A program made the translations under genes and the position numbers. The notes below the pieces were generated by a model that saw only the letters and a list, made by a program, of their open reading frames with translations, did not search any database and was not told the DNA's origin. A stretch of DNA of 64,000 nt, taken from assembly GCF_902459685.1 (NCBI RefSeq), contig NZ_CABPSF010000005.1:124001-188000 (forward strand), given 5' to 3'. Origin of the DNA: Pandoraea iniqua. GTDB lineage: Bacteria; Pseudomonadota; Gammaproteobacteria; Burkholderiales; Burkholderiaceae. Below, in pieces: positions 28,223 to 38,375 of this stretch; position 1 is the stretch's first letter; each line of letters starts with the position of its first letter.

Positions 28223-29821
28223 ATGTCCCTGACGCTGCCCCCCGGCATGCAACTGCATGTCGATGCGAACACCGATGTTCGTCCTGAATACGAAGCGATC
28301 CTGACCCCCGAGGCGCTCGCGTTCATCGCCAAACTGCACCGTGCGTTTGAACCGCGCCGGCAACAACTGCTGACGGCGCGGGTCGAGCGCGCTGCCCGCC
28401 TCGATGCCGGTGAAGTGCCCGATTTCCTGCCTGAAACCCAAGCGATTCGCGACGCCGACTGGCGCATTGCGCCGCTGCCCGATGCCCTGCAATGCCGTCG
28501 TGTGGAAATCACCGGCCCGGTCGAGCGCAAGATGATCATCAATGCGCTGAACTCGGGGGCGGACAGCTACATGACCGACTTCGAGGACTCGAACACGCCG
28601 AACTGGCACAACCAGTTGCAAGGTCATATCAACGTGCGCGATGCCGTGCGCGGTGAGATCAGCCTCGAGCAGAACGGCAAGCAGTACAAGCTCAACGACA
28701 AGGTGGCCACGCTGATCGTGCGCCCGCGCGGCTGGCATCTGGATGAGAAGCACGTGTCGGTGGACGGCGTGCGCATGTCGGGCAGCCTGTTCGACTTCGG
28801 CCTGCATTTCTTCCACAACGCGAAGGCATCGCTGGCGCGTGGCTTCGGGCCGTATTACTACCTGCCCAAGCTGGAAAGCCATCTCGAAGCACGCCTGTGG
28901 AACGATGTGTTCGTGCTCGCGCAGAACGAACTGGGCGTGGCGCAAGGCACCATCAAGGCGACCGTGCTGGTCGAGACCATTCTCGCGGCGTTCGAGATGG
29001 ATGAAATCCTGTACGAGCTGCGTGAACACAGCTCGGGCCTGAATGCCGGCCGCTGGGATTACATCTTCTCGTGCATCAAGAAGTTCAAGGTCGACGCCGA
29101 CTTCTGTCTAGCCGATCGCAGCCGCATCAACATGACGGTGCCGTTCATGCGCGCCTATGCGCTGTTGCTGCTCAAGACCTGCCATCACCGCAATGCCCCG
29201 GCCATTGGCGGCATGAGCGCGTTGATTCCGATCAAGAACGACCCGGAAGCTAACGAGAAGGCGATGGCCGGCATCCGTGGCGACAAGGCGCGCGATGCCA
29301 CCGACGGCTACGACGGCGGCTGGGTGGCGCACCCGGGCCTCGTACCGGTGGCCATGGAAGAGTTTGTGAAGGTGCTGGGCGATCGTCCGAACCAAATCGA
29401 CAAGCAACGCGACGACGTGAACGTGAAGGGCCGCGATCTGCTTGAATTCAAGCCGGAAGCGCCGATCACCGAAGCCGGGCTGCGCAACAACATCAACGTC
29501 GGCATCCACTATCTGGGCGCTTGGCTCGATGGCAACGGCTGCGTGCCGATTCACAACCTGATGGAAGATGCGGCCACCGCTGAGATCTCGCGCTCGCAGG
29601 TGTGGCAATGGATTCGCTCGCCGAAGGGCAAGCTCGACGACGGCCGCAAGGTTACGGCCGAGCTGGTGCGCGAATTGATTCCGCAGGAACTCGCCAACGT
29701 GAAGGAGCTCGTCGGTCAGGTCGCGCCTTCGTATGACCGGGCGGCTGTGATTTTCGAGCAGATGAGCACGAGCGACGACTTTGTCGATTTCCTGACGCTG
29801 CCGCTTTACGAAGCGGTCTGA
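28223..29821 (+). CDS. aceB: Malate synthase A
   Basis: Condenses glyoxylate with acetyl-CoA to malate, completing the glyoxylate bypass with AceA. It is 532 aa, the isoform A length (about 530, without the large isoform G insertion). Visible signatures are YMTDFEDSNTPNWHNQLQGH, RPRGWHLDEKH with the catalytic Arg, the GRWDYIFSCIKKF block, and MEDAATAEISRSQVWQW. The ATG has a CTGGAG site. It is preceded by the haloacid dehalogenase gene and followed by a terminator. Confidence 0.97.
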   Translation: MSLTLPPGMQLHVDANTDVRPEYEAILTPEALAFIAKLHRAFEPRRQQLLTARVERAARLDAGEVPDFLPETQAIRDADWRIAPLPDALQCRRVEITGPVERKMIINALNSGADSYMTDFEDSNTPNWHNQLQGHINVRDAVRGEISLEQNGKQYKLNDKVATLIVRPRGWHLDEKHVSVDGVRMSGSLFDFGLHFFHNAKASLARGFGPYYYLPKLESHLEARLWNDVFVLAQNELGVAQGTIKATVLVETILAAFEMDEILYELREHSSGLNAGRWDYIFSCIKKFKVDADFCLADRSRINMTVPFMRAYALLLLKTCHHRNAPAIGGMSALIPIKNDPEANEKAMAGIRGDKARDATDGYDGGWVAHPGLVPVAMEEFVKVLGDRPNQIDKQRDDVNVKGRDLLEFKPEAPITEAGLRNNINVGIHYLGAWLDGNGCVPIHNLMEDAATAEISRSQVWQWIRSPKGKLDDGRKVTAELVRELIPQELANVKELVGQVAPSYDRAAVIFEQMSTSDDFVDFLTLPLYEAV

Positions 29822-29892
29822 CCGGCAGGCTGACGACAGCGGAACGTCGTCGGTGCGACATCGGTGATGCATCGGTGATACATCGATAAAAG

Positions 29893-29926
29893 GCGGGGCG
29901 ATAGCGATATCGCCCCGCTTTGCTTT
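29893..29926 (+). terminator. Intrinsic terminator of aceB
   Basis: 10-bp stem GCGGGGCGAT/ATCGCCCCGC with a 6-nt loop followed by TTTGCTTTT. Confidence 0.85.
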
Positions 29927-30067
29927 TCGGGGCGGTGCATGGGGATTCGAGGCATGGCCGCTTGGGCTAAACCTGAAATGCAACGGTTGTCATTGCTGTG
30001 ACACTAGCGGTCGTATTGGGCACGCTGCCCGAATGACTTTGCTTCAGAACACCACGACCGATCGCCC

Positions 30068-31411
30068 ATGAGCACTTCCATCAACGCCACCGCATTGCCG
30101 CTACAGGGCTATCCCGGTCTGCAACTCAGCGCCAACCGCGCACAACTGATTGCCGACTGTGTTGCAACGCTCGATGACAACCTGCCTTGGGTCATGAGCG
30201 ATGCCGACATCGAGACGCATTGCGAACGATTCATCGGTGACGTCACCCGCATGGGTGTCTGGGACCGTCTGATGGACGCGTTCCAGAGCGGGTCGCACAA
30301 GCGCGAGATCCTGAAGGCGGCGGCACGGTGCCACGTTGCCAGTTATGCGCAGGGGCGACGGTACTTGTTTTCCAAAGGTCATTACCCGCTCAAGACCGGC
30401 GACCAGAGCCTGTATCTGCTGCAACGGCTCTTGCCCGAGGCGCGCACCGCGCTGCTGACTTCGCATGCTGCAAGGCTGCCGTCGGTGTCGGCACTCTCGA
30501 TCATCGTGGTCACGATCCCCGGCACGCCGTTGCGCATACCGATGCTGCCGGCGTGCTTCTCTTCGGCAGAAGGCGCTTTGAGTGAATACGAGGCCGGTCT
30601 GCTGATGAACTTGCGGACTGAAGCATGGATGACGGTCGGGGAAACCATCGCGAGCCGGGACGAAGCACTGTCGGAGCCGGAGTGCGCGTTGGCGGCGAGG
30701 CAGGAAGAGCTGTTGGCCGCGGCGTTCTCGCTCGGCGGATGTCACGAAAATGCGGCGACGGAGTTCTTCAAGGCAATGCAGCACTTCGCAAGGGGCCGTC
30801 AATATGACGATGCGCTGAGGTGTCTGGCCCGGGCGCGCGCATGCCATCCGGCAAACGAGGCGTCCGGGCAAATCATCGACGCGATCGTCGACGCCGCACA
30901 GTTGTGCAGTCTCAACACGCAATACGCCATTTCTGGCGTTTTCTACGCGGCCGTTGCTGACATCTGCGTGCAGGCTGACGACGCGGCCACGGCCGCGAAA
31001 TTTCGCGCACGGGCGGACGAGTGTTTTCGCTGGGCAGATCTGTGCGAGGCGGATGCCCGCAACGAAGACGCGATCGCCGTTGCGATCGACAAGGCGATCC
31101 GGCGTCATCGTGATGCGCTGGCATCGTCGGGTTTCGATTCGGGCGCGACGACGGTCTTCATGGACGACATGTGCGACCCGATTTCCGCCATGGCATTCGA
31201 CGCGGGGGAGGGCGAGCGCTGGTGTCTGCTGCTGCGGGGGGAGCATCAGGGCAAACGAACCTACGACCTGATCACCGTGGAGACGGCGAAGCAACTGGAA
31301 TCGATCGGTACGCATCCGCTGACGCGCGAGGCACTGCACCACAGCGATATCCTGCGGGGGGCTGCGGCGCTGGATCTGTTGGTGGACGCGGAACCCCGGC
31401 CAATGTCCTGA
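30068..31411 (+). CDS. Uncharacterised paralogue A (LPLxGYP family)
   Basis: I do not recognise this 447-aa protein. It has no signal peptide, membrane helix or known catalytic motif. Residues 10-130 (PLQGYPGLQLS, then DVTRMGVWD and ARCHVASYAQGRRYL...YPLKTG..SLYLL) match the second paralogue at 32782-33720 almost without gaps. The match continues through a CFSSAEGALSEYEAGLLM segment (163-180) and an alpha-helical TPR-like stretch (about 210-330). Residues about 345-447 form a C-terminal domain absent from the paralogue (DMCDPISAMAFDAGEGERWCLLLRG...RTYDLITVETAKQL). A prolyl aminopeptidase gene separates the pair. A structural or effector-like role is possible but unsupported. Confidence 0.75.
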   Translation: MSTSINATALPLQGYPGLQLSANRAQLIADCVATLDDNLPWVMSDADIETHCERFIGDVTRMGVWDRLMDAFQSGSHKREILKAAARCHVASYAQGRRYLFSKGHYPLKTGDQSLYLLQRLLPEARTALLTSHAARLPSVSALSIIVVTIPGTPLRIPMLPACFSSAEGALSEYEAGLLMNLRTEAWMTVGETIASRDEALSEPECALAARQEELLAAAFSLGGCHENAATEFFKAMQHFARGRQYDDALRCLARARACHPANEASGQIIDAIVDAAQLCSLNTQYAISGVFYAAVADICVQADDAATAAKFRARADECFRWADLCEADARNEDAIAVAIDKAIRRHRDALASSGFDSGATTVFMDDMCDPISAMAFDAGEGERWCLLLRGEHQGKRTYDLITVETAKQLESIGTHPLTREALHHSDILRGAAALDLLVDAEPRPMS

Positions 31412-31520
31412 GCATCACCGCTCGCCGGTACGGTTACCGTAGCCACGGGCCGAAGCGCAGGCGCTGCTTTGTCTTGTTGAAGTTGCCGCGCTACACTGAA
31501 CCTCGCCACTCTGACCATGA

Positions 31521-32603
<1,083 letters not shown>

Positions 32604-32781
32604 CCGCGTGACGGCTTGATGCACAAAGCGTTTGGGAGCCCGCCCGCATGTGTTCGGCGATTCCTGAAATATCCGGGCGGCGGGCGGCGCGATAGTCGGG
32701 GCGCGGCGGCACCTGCGTGATCCCCATGACCGGTGACTGGCGCCAACGCATGGTTGCGTTCGACACGTCAAAGGCACAGCG

Positions 32782-33720
32782 ATGCTCCCCGCCGGCTCCC
32801 TATCTCTTCCGTTGCACGGTTATCCCTCCCAACAACTCAGCGATGTTCGCGCCAACGCGATTAGCGAGGCCGTTCGTGCGCTCCACCACACCCTGTTCAA
32901 CGAGGCGGGCGGTGCCGTCGAGTCACACGCCGCCTTTGAGCGGTTTCGACGCGACGTTACGCAGATGGGGCCGTGGGATCACATCAAGGACATCTTCTCG
33001 AACGGTTCACGCAAACGTTCGATTCTGGAGGCGCTGGCCCGGTGTCATATTGGCTCGTATCTGCAAGGGCAGCGGTATCTGAGCGCGACGGGCGAATATC
33101 CGCTGAAAGCAGGGGAGAGCAGCCTGTATCTGCTGCGACATCTGACGGCCGATGCCCGCGCGCGCATGCTGATGCCGAAGCCTGACGACCTCGCTTACGA
33201 ACCGCCGACACTGGCCACATTCGGGCCGCCGGTTCATCTTCGGGTACCCGGCGTCGATCTTCGCCTGCCGCTGATGGCGGACTGCTTTGGCGACGGTGAT
33301 GGCGCCATCACGCCGGCCGAGTATGACTGGCTGATGTGCGGGGCATTTATCGGTGGGAGATCGATCAGTCAGATTCTTTCCGAGAAACATGAAAGGCTGT
33401 CGGATGCTGAGTACGAAACGCTGGGACTCGTCCACGAGGGCGATGCCCTCACCTATTACAGGGCTAGTCAGATCAAGGTCGCCAGTCAACTGCTTCAGAG
33501 CGCTATCGAGGCGTTTGCACGACTCCCGTCGCCCGACGGGCTGATGCGTTGCCTCGGTCATGCGCAAGCGATTTTTCGGTTCGCAGGTGACCCGGTGGCC
33601 GTCGCCAATGTGGCTCGCTGGTACGCCACCGGCTGCGAGAACGCTGGCCGGGATCACGATGCCGCGCAGGTTCGTCGCGAGGTCACCGAGTTTCAACGCA
33701 TCGTGAATGCCCCCAAATGA
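32782..33720 (+). CDS. Uncharacterised paralogue B (LPLxGYP family)
   Basis: 312-aa unrecognised protein, paralogous over its full length to the 447-aa gene 1.4 kb upstream. In residues 58-130 I count 42 of 73 identical positions without gaps (DVTQMGPWD..., ARCHIGSYLQGQRYL, YPLKAGESSLYLL). Residues 169-180 (FGDGDGAITPAE) resemble an EF-hand calcium loop, except that position 1 is Phe; the same place in paralogue A has lost the acidic residues. The C-terminal third (about 225-305) looks helical and TPR-like. No signal peptide or membrane segment is visible. A terminator follows directly. Confidence 0.75.
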   Translation: MLPAGSLSLPLHGYPSQQLSDVRANAISEAVRALHHTLFNEAGGAVESHAAFERFRRDVTQMGPWDHIKDIFSNGSRKRSILEALARCHIGSYLQGQRYLSATGEYPLKAGESSLYLLRHLTADARARMLMPKPDDLAYEPPTLATFGPPVHLRVPGVDLRLPLMADCFGDGDGAITPAEYDWLMCGAFIGGRSISQILSEKHERLSDAEYETLGLVHEGDALTYYRASQIKVASQLLQSAIEAFARLPSPDGLMRCLGHAQAIFRFAGDPVAVANVARWYATGCENAGRDHDAAQVRREVTEFQRIVNAPK

Positions 33721-33770
33721 CAACACCCCGGAGGCGGGACTGACGTCCCACCTGCCGGGGTGTTGTTTAT
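33721..33770 (+). terminator. Long-stem terminator after paralogue B
   Basis: CAACACCCCGG (33721-33731) pairs with CCGGGGTGTTG (33755-33765). An inner AGGCGGGAC/GTCCCACCT extends the stem to 20 positions with one mismatch, ending in TTTAT. Confidence 0.85.
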
Positions 33771-33852
33771 TGCTTTGACTAATGCGTTGACTGCGGGCGA
33801 GTTTGACTACGTCGCCGGTGGCGCCAATCGAAGTGACCGGCGCCGCACGGAC

Positions 33853-35670
33853 TTAGTCGCCGCGACGCTTGAAACCGCCGCCGCTGCCGCCGTTACGATT
33901 GCCGCCGCCGTAGCCGCCGCGATCTTGGCGATAACCACCGCCCGTGCCACGGTCCTGACCCTGACGGTTGCCTTCGAACGGACGCGATGCGCGACGCTCG
34001 AAACGGTCGGTACCGCTGCCGTTCGAGAAGCCGCTGGTGTTGCCGGCGTTGCCGCCATTACCACCATTGCCGCCTTCGCCGCCCGCATAGCCACCTTGGT
34101 AGCCGGTGCTTTCACGGCGCTCGAAAGTGCCGCCAGCCGGCTTGCCTGCGCCACCAAAGCGTTGACCGCCTTGATAGCCGCCACCACCGTTGCCGCCTTG
34201 ACGCGGGCCGTTATTGCTCCAACGGCCTGCACCCGCACCTGCACCCTGACGCGGACCGCCACGGCCTTGGCCCGGACGCTTACCGCCGGTGCCTGCACCT
34301 GCCTTGGGGGCCGAGCGGCGCGGCTCGAAGCCGACCACAACGTTCACCGGCAGGGGTTGACGCGTGTAGCGTTCGATACGGCGCACGGCGCCGACTTCGG
34401 CGTGTGCGGCGAGGCTCACGGCGACGCCACGGCGACCGGCACGGCCCGTACGGCCAATGCGGTGCACGTAGTCTTCGGCGAACTTCGGCAGATCGTAGTT
34501 GAACACGTGCGTGATGCCCGGCACGTCGATACCGCGGGCAGCGACGTCGGTCGCCACCAGCACGCGCACCTTGCGCTCGCGCAGGGCGCGCAGCGTGCGG
34601 TTACGCACACCTTGCGGCATGTCGCCGTGCAGTGCGGCGCTGTCAAAACCGGCTTGTTCGAGTTGATCGGCCAGCAGGTCGGCGTCGCGCTTGGTCGACG
34701 TGAACACGATGGCCTGGTCGAGCGAGTCGTTACCGAGCAGGTGCGTCAGCAGGCGATCCTTGTGCGAGCGGTCGTCCACATAGTGCAGCATCTGTTCGAT
34801 GTTTTCGTTGGTGCGCTGGTCGTTGCTACGCGTGATCTCGATGGTTTCCGGATCGCGCAGCAGACGACGCGTGATTTCGCTCAGGCGGCCGTCGATCGTT
34901 GCCGAGAACAGCAGCGTCTGGCGGGTTGCCGGCGTCGCGTCGACAATCGTCTGAATGTCGTCGATGAAGCCCATGTCGAGCATCCGGTCGGCTTCGTCCA
35001 GCACGAGCATCATCAGTTGCGACAGATCGATCTTGCCGCTGGAGATGTGGTCGAGCAGACGGCCCGGCGTTGCCACGATGATTTCGGGCTGCTTGGCCAG
35101 CATTTCCAGCTGACGCGGGTAGGGCATGCCGCCCAGAATGCTGACGGTGCGCAGACGGCGCAGTTGCTTGCCGTACGTGTCGGCAGCCGTCGACACCTGC
35201 TGAGCCAGTTCACGCGTGGGCGTGAGCACGAGCAGCAGCGGTTGCGCGGCGACGCGACGAATGCGTTGGCCCTTGCGCGGCTTTTCGCCCGGGGCAGCCG
35301 GTTGGTTGCGCGGGTGAGCGGCCGGAGCACGGTTGCCGAGGTCGCCGCTGGCTTGCATTTCGGCAAAGCGGTGAATCGCGGGCAACATGAAAGCGGCGGT
35401 CTTGCCCGAGCCCGTCGGGCTCGAGACCAGCAGGTCGCGACCGGCGAGCGCGGCGGGAATCGCACGCTGCTGCACGGGGGTCGGGCTGGTGTAACCGGCG
35501 GTGTTGAGTGCCGAAAGAATGGCTTCGTTCAGGCCGAGTTCGGCGAACGTGGGGCCTTCAGCAACGGCGGCAACAGCTGCAACTTGCGGCGCGGCTGCGT
35601 CGATTGCGTTTTCTTCGGACGAAGGGAAATAGGTCTGCGCGAGCGCAGACATCTTGGATGTCTGTTCCAT
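33853..35670 (-). CDS. DEAD-box RNA helicase with Gly/Arg/Asn-rich tail
   Basis: 605 aa. Q motif region FAELGLNEAILSALNTAGYTSPTPVQQRAIP (about 42-72), Walker A SSPTGSGKTAAF, PTRELAQQV, LDEADRMLDMGF, SATI, and motif VI HRIGRTGRAGRRG mark a complete RhlE-like helicase core. From about residue 455 to the end the protein is a low-complexity Gly/Arg/Asn/Gln-rich tail with RGG-like elements, typical of RNA-binding disordered regions. A short insertion rich in Pro/Arg follows the Walker A region. Likely roles are ribosome assembly, mRNA decay or cold adaptation; the exact orthologue is uncertain. Confidence 0.93.
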   Translation of the reverse strand: MEQTSKMSALAQTYFPSSEENAIDAAAPQVAAVAAVAEGPTFAELGLNEAILSALNTAGYTSPTPVQQRAIPAALAGRDLLVSSPTGSGKTAAFMLPAIHRFAEMQASGDLGNRAPAAHPRNQPAAPGEKPRKGQRIRRVAAQPLLLVLTPTRELAQQVSTAADTYGKQLRRLRTVSILGGMPYPRQLEMLAKQPEIIVATPGRLLDHISSGKIDLSQLMMLVLDEADRMLDMGFIDDIQTIVDATPATRQTLLFSATIDGRLSEITRRLLRDPETIEITRSNDQRTNENIEQMLHYVDDRSHKDRLLTHLLGNDSLDQAIVFTSTKRDADLLADQLEQAGFDSAALHGDMPQGVRNRTLRALRERKVRVLVATDVAARGIDVPGITHVFNYDLPKFAEDYVHRIGRTGRAGRRGVAVSLAAHAEVGAVRRIERYTRQPLPVNVVVGFEPRRSAPKAGAGTGGKRPGQGRGGPRQGAGAGAGRWSNNGPRQGGNGGGGYQGGQRFGGAGKPAGGTFERRESTGYQGGYAGGEGGNGGNGGNAGNTSGFSNGSGTDRFERRASRPFEGNRQGQDRGTGGGYRQDRGGYGGGNRNGGSGGGFKRRGD

Positions 35671-36107
35671 GAATCCTCTTGCGGATTGATAGGGTTACGT
35701 TGGGGCGTTGGCGCCAATCGGCAAACCCAATTCGTCGCAAGCAGGAAGCAAATCGCGGATGGGGCAGAAAGCGGATCGAAATCCGTATCGTAAGCCAGGG
35801 GACGGTGGCGGGTCGTTCGGTTAGGAACGCCAGTACCGGCAAGAACTACTACAAAGGCTTATCACAGGATTGGGGCAAAACGCAGTTTTCGTCGCCTGAT
35901 GGGGTACAACATGGTGCCCCGAAAAGCGAAGCGCGAATTATACCTGATTTTTTTGGGAAATGCACGTTGGCATTTACACGGGGTGAAAAGGCCCGCATCG
36001 GGCGTCGATCTTTCCACCTGCACGGGCGTCAGTGGATGCGCGCGATCTCTCGATTTCCTGCGTCGATCCGCTAGGTTGCTCGCGGTGTGCCCGATTACAA
36101 TAGCGCC
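35671..36107. other. Divergent promoter region, helicase / tsaB
   Basis: 437 bp between divergent genes. It contains a 10-bp palindrome TTGGCGCCAA (35708-35717), AT-richer stretches near 35840-35960 and presumably both promoters. A 131-codon frame on the plus strand (35679-36074) has no recognisable protein features or ribosome-binding site and I treat it as spurious. A long leader on the helicase mRNA is likely. Confidence 0.5.
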
Positions 36108-36869
36108 ATGTCTTCGATTACGCTTCTTGCCCTCGATACGTCGACCGAATTCTGTTCGGTTGCCGTGTATCGCCATGATCCTGCCAGCGACGCACCGGCG
36201 CTCGTCGTCGAGCGTCACCTCGACACCGGTCCCGTCTCCAGTACCCATATTCTGCCGGCCGCGCGTGACGTGCTCCGCGAGGCGGGGCTCGCACTCGCCG
36301 ACTGCGATGCCATTGCCTTTGGCGCCGGACCGGGGTCGTTTACCGGCCTGCGCACGGCGTGCGGCGTCGCCCAAGGGTTGGCCTTCGGCGCCGGTTTGCC
36401 GGTCGTGCCGGTCGGCACACTGCTGGCCTGCGCCGAAGCGGCCCGCGCGACGCACGTCGACACGCAGCGCGTGCTCGTGGCGCTCGATGCCCGTATGAAC
36501 GAGGCCTATTGGGCCGATTACGTCTGGGACGCCACGGCTGGCGACTGGCGCGAGGCGCAAGCGCCTTCGCTCGATGCCGCTGAACTCGTGCGCGCCCCCG
36601 ATGCGCCGTTTGTCGTCGCCGGGAATGCCGTCGTTGCGTTCGGCGATCGCCTGATCGCCGCCCAGCAGGCGCAGGCCGTACTGGCCGACGCGATGCCGCG
36701 TGCGCGCTATGTGGCGACGCTGGCGGCACGCGCGTTTGCCCGCGGCGAAGCGATTCCCGCGGATCAGGCCATGCCCGTCTATATCCGTAACAAGGTGGCG
36801 CAGACGACGGCCGAACGCGAAGCGATCAAGCAGGCGGCGGCACAGGCTGACGGCAAGGGGGCGTCCTGA
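36108..36869 (+). CDS. tsaB: tRNA threonylcarbamoyladenosine biosynthesis protein TsaB
   Basis: 253 aa from ATG 36108 ([13 protein letters not shown]); an in-frame GTG at 36087 would add only seven residues. ASKHA-fold motifs are [14 protein letters not shown] and [24 protein letters not shown], diagnostic of TsaB. It acts as scaffold for TsaD/TsaE in making t6A at position 37 of ANN-decoding tRNAs. Its TGA overlaps the ATG of rimI (ATGA), a common tsaB-rimI coupling. Confidence 0.95.
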   Translation: MSSITLLALDTSTEFCSVAVYRHDPASDAPALVVERHLDTGPVSSTHILPAARDVLREAGLALADCDAIAFGAGPGSFTGLRTACGVAQGLAFGAGLPVVPVGTLLACAEAARATHVDTQRVLVALDARMNEAYWADYVWDATAGDWREAQAPSLDAAELVRAPDAPFVVAGNAVVAFGDRLIAAQQAQAVLADAMPRARYVATLAARAFARGEAIPADQAMPVYIRNKVAQTTAEREAIKQAAAQADGKGAS

Positions 36870-37348
36870 TGCGCCAGACCGGCCCGAATCACTTCTCGCC
36901 GATGACGCTGGCCGACCTTGACGAGGTCATCGCTGTCGAGGTGCGCGCCTACCCGTTTCCGTGGACGCGTCAAAACTTCGCCGATTCGCTTGATGCCGGG
37001 CATCAGGGCGTGTGCCTGCGGGCCGTGGACGGCTCGCTGCTCGGTTACTTTTTGTTGATGCCGGTGGTCGACGAGACGCACCTGCTCAACGTCTGTGTGG
37101 TGCCCGAAATGCAGGGCAACGGCTTGGGCGTGGCGCTGCTCGAAGAGATCGTGCGCACCTCGCGAGAGCAAGGCATGGGTGGCGTGCTGCTGGAAGTGCG
37201 GCCGTCCAATATGCGCGCGCTGCGCATTTACGAGCGTTTTGGCTTCGAACAGATCGGCCGGCGCAAAGGATACTATCCGGCCAGCGGGCGTCGCGAAGAC
37301 GCCATCGTGATGCGCCTGTCGTGGGAGACCGATCGTGCCGTGGCCTAA
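36869..37348 (+). CDS. rimI: Ribosomal-protein S18 alanine N-acetyltransferase RimI
   Basis: 159-aa GNAT acetyltransferase that uses acetyl-CoA to modify the N-terminus of ribosomal protein S18. It has the [28 protein letters not shown] core, the acetyl-CoA loop [19 protein letters not shown], and [32 protein letters not shown], the RimI hallmark. Overlaps tsaB by one base and the next gene by 14 bases. Confidence 0.94.
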   Translation: MRQTGPNHFSPMTLADLDEVIAVEVRAYPFPWTRQNFADSLDAGHQGVCLRAVDGSLLGYFLLMPVVDETHLLNVCVVPEMQGNGLGVALLEEIVRTSREQGMGGVLLEVRPSNMRALRIYERFGFEQIGRRKGYYPASGRREDAIVMRLSWETDRAVA

Positions 37349-38375
37349 AGCAATTCTGGAAGAGTTCGGCCTTTGGCCTGTGTGGATGTCGCATGAAGCG
37401 GTGGCTGCGGCTGCCGCCGATGCTGCTAATGCGGTTGCCGTGCAGGACGGCGATGTCGCGACGCTGGAAGTTGCCGCGCCGGTGGTCGGTGCCGGGCTTG
37501 CTGCTGACGATCTGCCGCCTTGGGACGTCACATCGCCCGCCACGTCGCCCGTCACACCGTCTGTCGCACCGGCAGCGCGTGCCGTCGACCCGCGTCCGGT
37601 GGCGCCGACCCCTGCGCGCAATGCCGGCAGGACGAGCGATATGCCGCCCGACGATGTCCCGATGTGGCTCGACAGCGAGGGTAATGGCGACGGCGATGCG
37701 GCAGCCGATGCGGCGCTGTGGTCGATCGTGCGCGATGGCGGTGCCGCGGAAGCGGAGAAGCGCCCGGCGTTGCCCGCCGTCGAAACACTGGATTGGGAAG
37801 CACTCACCGAGCGCGTGGCCAACTGCCAGTTGTGCGGCTTGTGCGAGAAGCGTACGCAAACCGTCTTCGGCGTGGGTGATCGTGAAGCCGACTGGCTGCT
37901 CGTCGGTGAAGCGCCGGGGCAGCAGGAAGATTTGCAGGGCGAGCCGTTCGTGGGGCAGGCGGGCAAGCTGCTCGACAACATGCTGCGGGCATCGGCGCTC
38001 AAGCGTGGCGAGAACGTCTATATCGCCAACGTGCTCAAGTGCCGCCCGCCCGGCAACCGCGACCCTGAGGCGGACGAGGTGGCAAGCTGCGAGCCGTATC
38101 TCAAGCGTCAGGTCGCGTTGCTCAAACCACGCGTGATCGTGGTGATGGGGCGCTTTGCGGCGCAGAGCATCTTGCGTACGCAGGCGAGCATTGCCAGCCT
38201 GCGTGGACGTGTTCATGAGTATGAAGGCGTGCCGGTGATCGTGACGTACCATCCGGCATATCTGTTACGCAGTCTGCCCGACAAGGCCAAAGCCTGGACG
38301 GATTGGTGCCTGGCGCGGGCCACCTACGAGGCGGTGTGCGAATCGACTCCGGCCAACAAGCCTATCGCGAACTGA
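37335..38375 (+). CDS. Type 4 uracil-DNA glycosylase (4Fe-4S)
   Basis: 346 aa from GTG 37335, overlapping rimI by 14 bp; ATG 37386 is an alternative. The catalytic domain occupies about 150-345: iron-sulfur ligands Cys164, Cys167, Cys236 and Cys252, motif GEAPGQQED (191-199), [10 protein letters not shown] and the C-terminal [10 protein letters not shown]. It removes uracil from DNA in base-excision repair. The first 145 residues are an Ala/Pro/Asp-rich, unconserved region, much longer than the family core, perhaps a flexible partner-binding tail. Confidence 0.92.
   Translation: MPWPKAILEEFGLWPVWMSHEAVAAAAADAANAVAVQDGDVATLEVAAPVVGAGLAADDLPPWDVTSPATSPVTPSVAPAARAVDPRPVAPTPARNAGRTSDMPPDDVPMWLDSEGNGDGDAAADAALWSIVRDGGAAEAEKRPALPAVETLDWEALTERVANCQLCGLCEKRTQTVFGVGDREADWLLVGEAPGQQEDLQGEPFVGQAGKLLDNMLRASALKRGENVYIANVLKCRPPGNRDPEADEVASCEPYLKRQVALLKPRVIVVMGRFAAQSILRTQASIASLRGRVHEYEGVPVIVTYHPAYLLRSLPDKAKAWTDWCLARATYEAVCESTPANKPIAN

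Noticed and set aside
33760-35793. 677-codon frame antisense to the DEAD-box helicase
   Set aside because: Thr/Ala-rich first part is the reverse of the Gly-rich helicase tail; the helicase on the other strand has every expected motif.
35679-36074. 131-codon frame in the helicase-tsaB gap
   Set aside because: No ribosome-binding site, no protein-like pattern, and it covers the expected divergent promoter region.
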